A DNA stretch of 64,000 nt from Anaerolineaceae bacterium (lineage in GTDB: Bacteria; Chloroflexota; Anaerolineae; Aggregatilineales; Phototrophicaceae). The stretch lies in NCBI GenBank assembly GCA_002702065.1, contig NZXX01000001.1:1054001-1118000 (forward strand), given 5' to 3'. The notes below the pieces were generated by a model that was not told the DNA's origin, did not search any database, and saw only the letters and a program-made list of their open reading frames with translations. Both the position numbers and the translations under genes were made by a program. Every line of letters begins with the position of its first letter. The stretch's first letter is position 1. This document shows positions 16,633 through 24,348 of the stretch, piece after piece.

Positions 16633-17315
16633 AGACGCGTCCGTTATTATTTCTTGCTTTCTTGCTGATGGCGCTTGTGGCTGCGTGTGCGCCGGCCCCT
16701 GTTCTCCGTGACGACACCTTGCTCCACGATACCAGCCTGGTAAGTGGTGAACCGTGCACGGCCCCCTGTTTTCGTGGCATTACCCCTGGCGAAACCCTGT
16801 GGAGCGATGCCCTGACGATTATCGAAGACGACCCCGACTTTACCAATGTTCAAACCCAGACCGCTGAAGATGATAGTGAACGCATTCAGGTCGCCTGGCA
16901 GGATGGCGAGAATGGTGCTGTTTGCTGTCAGGTGCTGTCCGAAGATGGCGAGGTTGTACGCCTGACCTTCTTGCGCACCGCACCGGAGATGACGCTGGGC
17001 GAAGTGATTGATGCGCATGGTGAGCCGACCTATCTGGCCGGGCAGGAATTTACGCAGGATCAGGCCATTATGAGCCTGGTGTATCCGGATATTCCGATGG
17101 TCGTCTATGTTTTTGTTGAAGGTCCGGAAACCGGTGCGCTGAGTGAATCCAGCGAAATTATCGGTGTACTCTATTTTGTGCCGGAAGATATGCAGCTGCT
17201 GCTGGATACGACAGAATTACATGCATGGGAAGGTTATCAGACGTTTGCCACCTATGTGGAAGGCGACCTGGAAGTCACCCCAAGTGTGACTCTGACACCA
17301 ACCCCGGGTGAGTAG
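16629..17315 (+). CDS. Lipoprotein of unknown function
   Basis: A 228-residue protein with a lipoprotein signal: Lys/Arg-positive start, hydrophobic core, and lipobox LVAAC about 21 residues in. The mature part contains a Cys pair (PCTAPCFRG), then a region on GITPGETLWSDALTIIEDD and an alpha/beta segment ending in a Thr/Pro tail. I recognise no family. It should be anchored on the outer face of the membrane. ATG 16629 has no ribosome site but overlaps the stop of a short upstream frame; a GTG at 16617 is the alternative start. Confidence 0.75.
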   Translation: MKTRPLLFLAFLLMALVAACAPAPVLRDDTLLHDTSLVSGEPCTAPCFRGITPGETLWSDALTIIEDDPDFTNVQTQTAEDDSERIQVAWQDGENGAVCCQVLSEDGEVVRLTFLRTAPEMTLGEVIDAHGEPTYLAGQEFTQDQAIMSLVYPDIPMVVYVFVEGPETGALSESSEIIGVLYFVPEDMQLLLDTTELHAWEGYQTFATYVEGDLEVTPSVTLTPTPGE

Positions 17316-17394
17316 CTCATTCTGATGGCTGGCCCGGTTTGCTGGCTGTCAGACGCGATTGATCGTTTATGTAGGATGAAGGAGTACGGGTACC

Positions 17395-18126
17395 ATGAGC
17401 GCAGATATTGCGACACCCGGTTCAATTGAGGAATTGGCGCCAAGAATGGAACTGCGCGGCAAGGTGACACGGCTGGAGCTGACGGGTGCATTTGTGGATA
17501 TTGGCATCGGTGAAGACGCCTTTCTGCACATCTCCCAGTTGAATAAGCCGGACATACGAAACGTTTCTGATGTCTTGGACGTGGATAGTGAAATCAACGT
17601 TTTTGTACTGAAGGTGGACAAAGAAGCCGGGCGGGTCGCGCTGTCGATGAGCAAGCCGCCGGCGGTGACATGGGACGAACTGAGCGAAGGCGATGCCGTC
17701 AACGGTAAGGTTGTGCGCATCGAAAACTTCGGCGTGTTTGTCGATATTGGGGCAGAGCGCCCTGGTATGGTGCACGTTTCTGAACTGTCCAACAATTACG
17801 TCAAATCACCTTCAGATGTTGTGAGCGTCGGCCAGGATGTGGAAGCACGTGTGCTGAAAGTCAACAAGCGCAAACGCCAGATTGACCTGACCATGAAAAC
17901 ATCCGAACCGGTTGTCAGCGCCAGCGATTACGAAGACGATGAAGACGTGGGCGAGATGCCAACTGCGATGGAACTGGCCCTGCGCCGGGCGATGGCTGCA
18001 CAGTCTGATGCGGACGAGGACGTGTCAGATAAATTGGCAAGCGGCAAGAACGCCCGCAAAGCGCGCAGAAGTTCCGATACGCAGGACGATATTATCTCTC
18101 GGACACTACGCAGCCAGCAGAAATAG
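17395..18126 (+). CDS. S1 RNA-binding domain protein (ribosomal S1-like, two repeats)
   Basis: A 243-residue cytoplasmic protein with two S1/OB repeats: residues about 20-87 (ELRGKVTRLELTGAFVDIG, LHISQL) and 102-170 (VNGKVVRIENFGVFVDIG, VHVSEL). An acidic, then Arg/Lys-rich C-terminal tail of about 70 residues follows. It is much shorter than the classical 4-6 repeat RpsA, but two-repeat forms occur in several phyla. It may help mRNA binding to the 30S subunit or act as an RNA chaperone. AAGGAG lies upstream of ATG 17395. Confidence 0.88.
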   Translation: MSADIATPGSIEELAPRMELRGKVTRLELTGAFVDIGIGEDAFLHISQLNKPDIRNVSDVLDVDSEINVFVLKVDKEAGRVALSMSKPPAVTWDELSEGDAVNGKVVRIENFGVFVDIGAERPGMVHVSELSNNYVKSPSDVVSVGQDVEARVLKVNKRKRQIDLTMKTSEPVVSASDYEDDEDVGEMPTAMELALRRAMAAQSDADEDVSDKLASGKNARKARRSSDTQDDIISRTLRSQQK

Positions 18127-18141
18127 TACTGGATTACGGTT

Positions 18142-18205
18142 AAACAGACGGCGCTTCGCCGTGCAGCATCGTTGACTGATGTTGCACCACGCGGGGCGCT
18201 GTTTT
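18142..18205. terminator. Large stem-loop terminator between S1 gene and moeA
   Basis: Outer arms AAACAG (18142-18147) and CTGTTT (18199-18204), plus GCGC pairs, enclose GTGCAGCATC (18161-18170) pairing with GATGTTGCAC (18178-18187). A T-rich run follows on the plus strand. Confidence 0.5.
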
Positions 18206-18223
18206 GTTTTGGTCACGCGATGT

Positions 18224-19462
18224 CTATCGCAGCAGACGGACAGGCAGCTGTGTGCCTGCCGGGACCATCACCTGATCTTCCGGTACAATCAGCAGTCCAT
18301 CCGCCAGCACCATCGACATGAGCGCCCCGGAGCTTTGTGTGCCAGTGGTGCGGGCGATAAGCTGACCATTTTCGTGATGCAGCTGCACGCGCAGGTAACT
18401 GCGACGCCCATCGGACTTGATGTCTTCGCTGGTTTGTGCCATGACGGTTTCGGCGTCATCGGTCTTGCTCAGCATCTTGAACAGGGCAGCCCGCACGAAA
18501 ATATCGAATGTCACCATCGCCGACACCGGATTACCGGGCAGGCCAAAAAAGGGAACACCCTGCACCTGCCCAAAGGCCAGCGGTTTGCCGGGGCGAACAT
18601 TCACGCGCCAGAATTCAACTTTGCCCAGCTCGTTTAAAACGGTGCGTACCACATCAAACGTGCCGACCGAAACGCCTGCCGTACTGATGATGAGGTCTGG
18701 CTGCTGATCCAGCGCATCGCGGAACATGCCGCGCACAGCGTCGAGCGTGTCTCTGGCGATGGGTAATCGCAGCGGTATGCCGCCGATGTTGTGGATGAGC
18801 CCGGCCAGCGTATGGCTGTTGGTATCACGGATTTTCCCCGGTGCCAGTGGTTCGCTGACATCCACCAGTTCATCACCCGTGCTGACAATCGCCACGCGCG
18901 GCTGCCGGATGACCGTGATCTGTGCCTGACCCAGCGCGGCCAGTACGCCGAGGTCTTGCGGGCGCAGGGTTGTGCCTGCCTGAAGGACGGTCTGGCCGGT
19001 GTGAATGTCTTCACCTGCAGGGCGAACGTAGTCACCGGACTGCAGGCTACGATAAATGCTGACGTGGTCGGCAAGGGCGATATCTTCGCCAGCACGCCAG
19101 TTGGTGTCGGTTTGTTCGACTGGGATGACCGCGTCGGCCCCTTCGGGCATCGGTGCGCCGGTCATGATGCGTGCGGCCTGGCCCGGCATCAGGGTTTGAT
19201 CCGGGCTAGACCCGGCAGGGATGTCCATGACGACCTGTAAGCGGGCCGGGGCCTGCTGGGTGGCGCCGGCAAGATCAGCGGCGCGGACCGCGTAGCCGTC
19301 CATGCTCGAGTTGGCAAATGGGGGGATGTTGATGTCCGAAACGATGTCTTCGGCCAGGACACGACCGAGCGCTTCAGTAAGCGACAAAGGTTCTCTGGGC
19401 AGCGGATTTACGGCGTCGAGAATGTGAGCCAGCGCTATTTCCACACTGAGCAGGTCTGTCAA
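18224..19462 (-). CDS. moeA: Molybdopterin molybdenumtransferase
   Basis: Inserts molybdate into adenylylated molybdopterin in the last step of Mo-cofactor synthesis. The 412-residue length is normal. Landmarks are NSSMDGYAVR (near 50-60), MTGAPMPEGADAVIPVEQ, IVSTGDELV, GVSVGTFDVV, PGKPLAFG and FGLPGNPVSAMVTF, in the expected order. TTG 19462 follows AAAGGGG. Other Mo-cofactor genes in the window (moaC and a MoaD-MoaE fusion) lie 17 kb away. It is transcribed from an extended -10 promoter divergent from the RelA/SpoT gene. Confidence 0.96.
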   Translation of the reverse strand: MTDLLSVEIALAHILDAVNPLPREPLSLTEALGRVLAEDIVSDINIPPFANSSMDGYAVRAADLAGATQQAPARLQVVMDIPAGSSPDQTLMPGQAARIMTGAPMPEGADAVIPVEQTDTNWRAGEDIALADHVSIYRSLQSGDYVRPAGEDIHTGQTVLQAGTTLRPQDLGVLAALGQAQITVIRQPRVAIVSTGDELVDVSEPLAPGKIRDTNSHTLAGLIHNIGGIPLRLPIARDTLDAVRGMFRDALDQQPDLIISTAGVSVGTFDVVRTVLNELGKVEFWRVNVRPGKPLAFGQVQGVPFFGLPGNPVSAMVTFDIFVRAALFKMLSKTDDAETVMAQTSEDIKSDGRRSYLRVQLHHENGQLIARTTGTQSSGALMSMVLADGLLIVPEDQVMVPAGTQLPVRLLR

Positions 19463-19498
19463 CGTCCACCCCTTTCATTGCATAATTTGCGGAAACTG

Positions 19499-19504
19499 AT
19501 TATA
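19499..19504 (-). promoter_or_regulatory. Extended -10 promoter of moeA
   Basis: On the minus strand TGT-TATAAT (-10 at 19504-19499) forms an extended -10 with no clear -35. The start near 19492 is 30 bases before moeA. Confidence 0.5.
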
Positions 19505-19580
19505 ACATGTCCTCATTGACGCATCTGGTTTCTAATCCAGAATATATGATTGTCTAGTTCAAAACCTACATCAAAGGTTT

Positions 19581-21803
19581 ATGATTACATTACCATCAAT
19601 GGTTGAGTCTGACTCGAGTGGAATGAACCTTCAAACACTTCTGGAATCCCTCCCGAATCTATCCCCGAATGATCAAACCCTGGTCGAGCGGGCGTACCGC
19701 CGCGCAGAAGAAGCCCATGCTGGCCAGCAGCGAAAAAGCGGCGAACCGTATTTTACGCACTGTGTCGCGGTGGCGCATATCCTGGCGGATATGAAGCTGG
19801 ACGCCGAAGCCGTCGCAGCGGCTTTGCTGCATGACACCCTGGAAGACACCCACCTGACGTTGGAAGACCTGCGCATTGAGTTTGGCGAGACGGTTGCATC
19901 GCTGGTGTATGGTGTCTCCAAGCTGACGAATTTGCCGATTAATGTCGACAGTGCCAACCGGCGTAACGACCGTGAACTGGAATATATCCGCAAAATGCTG
20001 CTGGCGATGGGCCATGATGTGCGGGTGGTGCTGGTCAAGCTGGCGGATCGCCTGCACAACATGCGGACCCTGGGCTATATGCCGCCGCATAAACAGGTGC
20101 AAACGGCCCGCGAGACGCTCGACATTTTCGCGCCACTCGCCAACCGCCTGGGTATCTGGCAGTTTAAGTGGGAACTCGAAGATCTGAGTTTCCGCTATTT
20201 GAATCCGAATGAATATAAGCACCTGGCCTCTAACATTGCGGAACACCGGGCAGACCGTGAACGGTATATGGAGAAGGTCATCCATACGCTGCGGACCGAA
20301 CTGGCGCAGTACGACATCACCAATGCCACCATCACCGGACGCCCGAAGCACATGTACAGCATCTACAGCAAGATGCAGCGCAAACAGCTGCCCTTTGACC
20401 AGATTTACGATGTGCGTGCGGTGCGCGTAATCGTCTATGACAAGCCGGTGTGCTATCTGGTGCTGGGCATCGTGCATAATCTGTGGCGGCCTATCCCCGG
20501 CGAGTTTGATGATTACATTGCCAGCCCGAAGGACAATTTCTACCAGAGCCTGCATACGGCGGTGCTGGACAACGAAGGCAAAACCATCGAGGTGCAGATC
20601 CGTACCTGGGATATGCATGAGCATGCAGAATATGGTATTGCCGCGCATTGGCGTTACAAGGAAGGCCGCAAGGAACGGGACGAAGATTACGAACGACGGA
20701 TTAGCTTTCTGCGCCGCTTGATGGAATTTGGCCCGGAAGTTGATAATCCGGAAACGTTCCTCAACACCATGAAAAGTGAGGTGTTTCAGGATCGCATTTA
20801 CGCTTTCACGCCGAAGGGCGATATTTATGACCTGCCCGTTGGTGCGACGCCGATTGACTTCGCCTATCACATCCACACGGAAATTGGACATCGCTGCCGG
20901 GGGGCGAAAGTGCATGGCCGCCTGGTCGGGCTGGATTACAACCTGAAGACCGGCGATCAGGTGGAGATTCTGACATCAAAACGGGGTGGGCCAAGCCTGG
21001 ACTGGCTCAACCCGAACCTGGGTTACGTGAAAACCACCCGCGCCAAAAACAAGATTCGCCAGTGGTTTCGCAAGCAGAATCGAGAAAAACATCTCTCCAA
21101 TGGCCGCGAAATGCTGGAGCGCGAACTGAAGCGGCTGGGTGTATCGGATAGCATGGCCTTCGAGACGGTCGCCCATCTGTTTCATTACGAGCGGGTCGAC
21201 GATTTCATGGTGGCTATCGGCGCAGGCGATATAAACAGTTCGCAGATCGCCACCCGTATTCTCGAAACCGAGCGTCAGGAACAGAAAAAAGACCTGCTGG
21301 AAACGATGCTGGATGCAGCACCACGGTCGGCACCGCTGCACATCAGCCCGCAGACCAGCAACGGCGTGAATATTATGGGTACGGGCGGCCTGCTGGTACA
21401 TCTGGCACGTTGCTGCAGCCCCATGCCGGGCGACGATATTCTGGGGTACATCACACGCGGGCGCGGCGTGACCGTGCATCGTAAGGATTGCAGCAATATT
21501 CACGCCAACCAGGAACCGGAGCGTCTGGTGGATGTCGCTTGGGGGCATACACCCAACGAGCAGCGCTATTCCGTGCCGGTAGAAATCGTCGCCTATGATC
21601 GGGAAGGGCTGATGCGTGACATCAGTATTGTCATTGCTGACGCCAACGTCAACATGTCCTCCGTCAATGTCTCGACCCGCCAGAATATTGCGACATTTCA
21701 GATCATGATCGAGATCAGCAGCATCGATCAGCTGACGCGCATTCTGACACGGCTGGAGGGTGTGGATAACGTGGTTGAGGCCCGTCGCCGCCATATGGCA
21801 TAA
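19581..21803 (+). CDS. relA: RelA/SpoT-family (p)ppGpp synthetase/hydrolase
   Basis: A 740-residue long RSH enzyme that makes and probably also degrades (p)ppGpp in the stringent response. Order of domains: HD hydrolase with intact HDTLED near residue 90 and ADRLHNMRT; synthetase with IYDVRAVRV and SPKDNFYQSLHTAV (about 250-370); TGS (FTPKGDIYDLPVGATPIDFAY); a conserved Cys-containing helix region (LARCCSPMPGDDI); and C-terminal ACT (VPVEIVAYDREGLMRDI). The intact HD motif suggests a bifunctional Rel-type enzyme. The start is uncertain: ATG 19581, 19599 or 19623 are all in frame. Confidence 0.95.
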   Translation: MITLPSMVESDSSGMNLQTLLESLPNLSPNDQTLVERAYRRAEEAHAGQQRKSGEPYFTHCVAVAHILADMKLDAEAVAAALLHDTLEDTHLTLEDLRIEFGETVASLVYGVSKLTNLPINVDSANRRNDRELEYIRKMLLAMGHDVRVVLVKLADRLHNMRTLGYMPPHKQVQTARETLDIFAPLANRLGIWQFKWELEDLSFRYLNPNEYKHLASNIAEHRADRERYMEKVIHTLRTELAQYDITNATITGRPKHMYSIYSKMQRKQLPFDQIYDVRAVRVIVYDKPVCYLVLGIVHNLWRPIPGEFDDYIASPKDNFYQSLHTAVLDNEGKTIEVQIRTWDMHEHAEYGIAAHWRYKEGRKERDEDYERRISFLRRLMEFGPEVDNPETFLNTMKSEVFQDRIYAFTPKGDIYDLPVGATPIDFAYHIHTEIGHRCRGAKVHGRLVGLDYNLKTGDQVEILTSKRGGPSLDWLNPNLGYVKTTRAKNKIRQWFRKQNREKHLSNGREMLERELKRLGVSDSMAFETVAHLFHYERVDDFMVAIGAGDINSSQIATRILETERQEQKKDLLETMLDAAPRSAPLHISPQTSNGVNIMGTGGLLVHLARCCSPMPGDDILGYITRGRGVTVHRKDCSNIHANQEPERLVDVAWGHTPNEQRYSVPVEIVAYDREGLMRDISIVIADANVNMSSVNVSTRQNIATFQIMIEISSIDQLTRILTRLEGVDNVVEARRRHMA

Positions 21804-21837
21804 GGCCATTCTGCTTTGTATTCGGTCAATCTATTCA

Positions 21838-21868
21838 GAGGGCATAGTTGAGACATCACAATGCCCTC
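21838..21868 (+). terminator. Hairpin after the RelA/SpoT gene
   Basis: GAGGGCAT (21838-21845) pairs with ATGCCCTC (21861-21868), followed by AATTAG only. A stable stem with a weak T tract. Confidence 0.45.
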
Positions 21869-21936
21869 AATTAGTTCACCTACAAACTGTCTTGTGGTTG
21901 ACTAACAACAATCTTGTACGATCTTATGATTCCCAT

Positions 21937-21965
21937 TTGCAAGTCCATTACTGGTAAATTATAAT
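21937..21965 (+). promoter_or_regulatory. Sigma70-type promoter of the BTAD regulator gene
   Basis: TTGCAA (21937-21942) and TATAAT (21960-21965) with a 17-base spacer. The start near 21972 leaves an 80-base leader before ATG 22053. Confidence 0.7.
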
Positions 21966-22052
21966 ATACTAACCGAAACGAAACCGGCTGAAATCCTGGC
22001 CTCAACCTGTCCATCCTAATTAGCCCACCTGACACTGGCAAGGGGGATACGT

Positions 22053-23243
22053 ATGTACGGTCTGTCACATCACCTGGCTGCACAGCAGCTACAGAATATT
22101 GGTTCAGACCATCGGATTATTGTTTTTCACCCTAATTATGTAAAGCAACATACTTTTTTTTCTTCCCTTCTCGATGATCCCGCCGCTATATATGTTCGGT
22201 TTGAAGGCAAAAACCTGACACAAGATGCGTTAACCGGGCAGCTTGATACGCAGGTTGATGCTGCGTTCACAAGTGCGGCGGCGGTTACCCAACTGGTTCT
22301 GGACGAATGTGACTGCGCGCAACCCGCTGAGTTTGCTGCGTTTGTGACGGCCCTGATGCAGCGCTATCCAGATGCCCGTATCTACCTCTCGACGCGTGTA
22401 CCCCCGTACAACCTTCTGGAAAAAAGCGAAATCCGCCAGCAAACGGTGTTTGTTCCGGTTGATGAATCGTTGATGCTGTGGGATTACGCGCAGCGCGATC
22501 TTGACGACAAGAAGGCCCTGCTCGAAGTTCGTGCGCTGGGCACGGGACGGGTGCTGCTGGATGGCCGAAGTGTGGATAATTGGGACGGTCTGCTGCCCCG
22601 GTCCCTGTTTTTCTATCTGGTCGACAAGGGCATGACGACACGCAATGACATCTTCGAAACCTTCTGGCCCAATCTGTCGGTCAGAGAAGCGACCAATGTC
22701 TTTCATGTCACCAAACGCAAAATCAGCGAAGTGCTGGGCATCGACCTGACCGTTTATTGGTCGGGTTTTTATCATATCTCGCCGGATATCGAACTCAGTT
22801 ACGATGTCGTGCGGTTCTCCGAGTTTATTCAGGACAGCGCCGTCGCGCCGATTGATGATTCGACCGATATGCTGCGCCGGGCAATCTCGCTGTACCGCGA
22901 TGATTTTCTCTCCTCGCTGGATATGCCCTGGGTGATTGATCGCCGCCGTGAACTGCGTCAATCCTACGGCGAGGCGTTGATCGGGCTGGCAAAGGCCTGT
23001 GAGCAACAAGGTGCGGTTGACGAAGCATTAGGCCTGTATCTCAGAGCCGCGGTGACAAATCCCAATCGTGAAGATGTCACCCTGAGTACGATGAAATTGT
23101 ATCGTGAGCTGGGGATGCCGGGCGATGCGCTGAAGGTTTATGATCGCTTAAAGGCGGAACTCCAGCAGCGACTGGGCGTCGACCCGGCCAATCACCTCCA
23201 AGAACTGGCGGATGAACTCGAGCGAATGGCACTCGGCACCTGA
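22053..23243 (+). CDS. SARP-like regulator with BTAD domain and degenerate NTPase-like N-terminus
   Basis: A 396-residue transcription regulator. The first 150 residues resemble the end of a STAND/MalT-type ATPase: VLDECDC looks like Walker B and LSTRVPP like the following sensor. No Walker A loop is present, so this part should not hydrolyse ATP. A winged-helix DNA-binding domain (about 165-245, FWPNLSVREATNVFHVTKRKI) and a bacterial transcriptional activation domain of TPR-like helices (about 255-390) follow. AAGGGGG precedes ATG 22053. The glycosyltransferase gene overlaps its end by 32 bases, so the two share a transcript. Confidence 0.8.
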   Translation: MYGLSHHLAAQQLQNIGSDHRIIVFHPNYVKQHTFFSSLLDDPAAIYVRFEGKNLTQDALTGQLDTQVDAAFTSAAAVTQLVLDECDCAQPAEFAAFVTALMQRYPDARIYLSTRVPPYNLLEKSEIRQQTVFVPVDESLMLWDYAQRDLDDKKALLEVRALGTGRVLLDGRSVDNWDGLLPRSLFFYLVDKGMTTRNDIFETFWPNLSVREATNVFHVTKRKISEVLGIDLTVYWSGFYHISPDIELSYDVVRFSEFIQDSAVAPIDDSTDMLRRAISLYRDDFLSSLDMPWVIDRRRELRQSYGEALIGLAKACEQQGAVDEALGLYLRAAVTNPNREDVTLSTMKLYRELGMPGDALKVYDRLKAELQQRLGVDPANHLQELADELERMALGT

Positions 23244-24348
23244 CACCCGGCTGAAGGTTTTACTGATCGAACCTTACTACGGGGGTAGCCATCGCGCCTG
23301 GGCGGATGGTTATGCGCAGTATTCACAGTACCACGTTGAGCTGCTGACGCTCCCGGCACAGTTCTGGAAATGGCGCATGCAGGGTGGGGCGGTGACGCTG
23401 GCCCGGCTGTATGCCGAACAGAACTGGCACCCCGATGTTATTCTGGCATCCTCGATGTTTGATCTGTCGACCTTTCGCGCGCTGACACGGCAGCAGACAG
23501 CCGCGACGCCGTGTGCGCTTTACTTCCACGAAAACCAGCTGACCTATCCTCAGAATCAGCGGCAGCGGCATGGCTGGCAGTATGGCTTCATTAACTATGT
23601 CAGCGCACTGGCGGCGGATGCGGTGTACTTTAACAGCGCATTTCACCGGGAGGCTTTTCTGGATGGGCTGCCGCGTATGCTAAAACATTTCGGGGATTTC
23701 AACGAGCTGGATACCGTCGATCAGGTGCGCCAGCGGTCGTCGGTGCTGCCACTTGGGCTGGACCTGCGCCGCCTGGATGTGCTTCGCCCTGAGCAGACGA
23801 ACCGCCATGATCCGCCGCTGATTCTGTGGAATCATCGCTGGGAACACGACAAGAACCCGCAGTTGTTCTTTGATACACTCAACCGGCTGGCTGATGAAGG
23901 CGACAATTTCCGGGTCGCCATTGTGGGGGAGAATTTTCGTCAGGAGCCTACTGAATTTGAGGCTGCCCGTGACCAGCTGGGTGACAGGGTGGTTCAGTAT
24001 GGCTACATGGCGAATTATGAGGCGTATGGCCGGCTGTTGTGGGAGGCCGATTACGTCATCAGCACAGCCTATCAGGATTTTTTTGGCATCTCGGTCGCGG
24101 AAGCGATTTACGCAGGCTGCATTCCGTTATTACCGTACCGGCTGAATTATCCGGCGTTGGTGCCAGAAGCATGGCACGAGCAATGTCTGTACAGCGCCAA
24201 TGACCTGTATACCCTGCTGCGGAGTCATCTGCGGGGTCATCAGGCAGTCGACCGGCAGGTGCTGGCCCGGCATGTCGCTCAGTTTGACTGGGCGCAAATG
24301 GCCCCGCAGTATGATGCAGCGCTTAGCCGGCTGGTTCAGGCGCGGTAA
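23212..24348 (+). CDS. GTDC1-like glycosyltransferase (DUF3524), tRNA-queuosine mannosyltransferase family
   Basis: A 378-residue enzyme with two Rossmann halves of GT-B fold. The N-terminal half matches the DUF3524 pattern of animal GTDC1: [15 protein letters not shown] near residue 20, [10 protein letters not shown] near 105, YGFINY, and [13 protein letters not shown]. The C-terminal half shows a GT4 donor site ([15 protein letters not shown], then [19 protein letters not shown]). Animal members mannosylate queuosine in tRNA-Asp; the bacterial substrate is not established, so that role is inference. It overlaps the BTAD regulator gene by 32 bases. Its last 26 bases overlap the convergent topoisomerase gene. 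Confidence 0.85.
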   Translation: MNSSEWHSAPDTRLKVLLIEPYYGGSHRAWADGYAQYSQYHVELLTLPAQFWKWRMQGGAVTLARLYAEQNWHPDVILASSMFDLSTFRALTRQQTAATPCALYFHENQLTYPQNQRQRHGWQYGFINYVSALAADAVYFNSAFHREAFLDGLPRMLKHFGDFNELDTVDQVRQRSSVLPLGLDLRRLDVLRPEQTNRHDPPLILWNHRWEHDKNPQLFFDTLNRLADEGDNFRVAIVGENFRQEPTEFEAARDQLGDRVVQYGYMANYEAYGRLLWEADYVISTAYQDFFGISVAEAIYAGCIPLLPYRLNYPALVPEAWHEQCLYSANDLYTLLRSHLRGHQAVDRQVLARHVAQFDWAQMAPQYDAALSRLVQAR

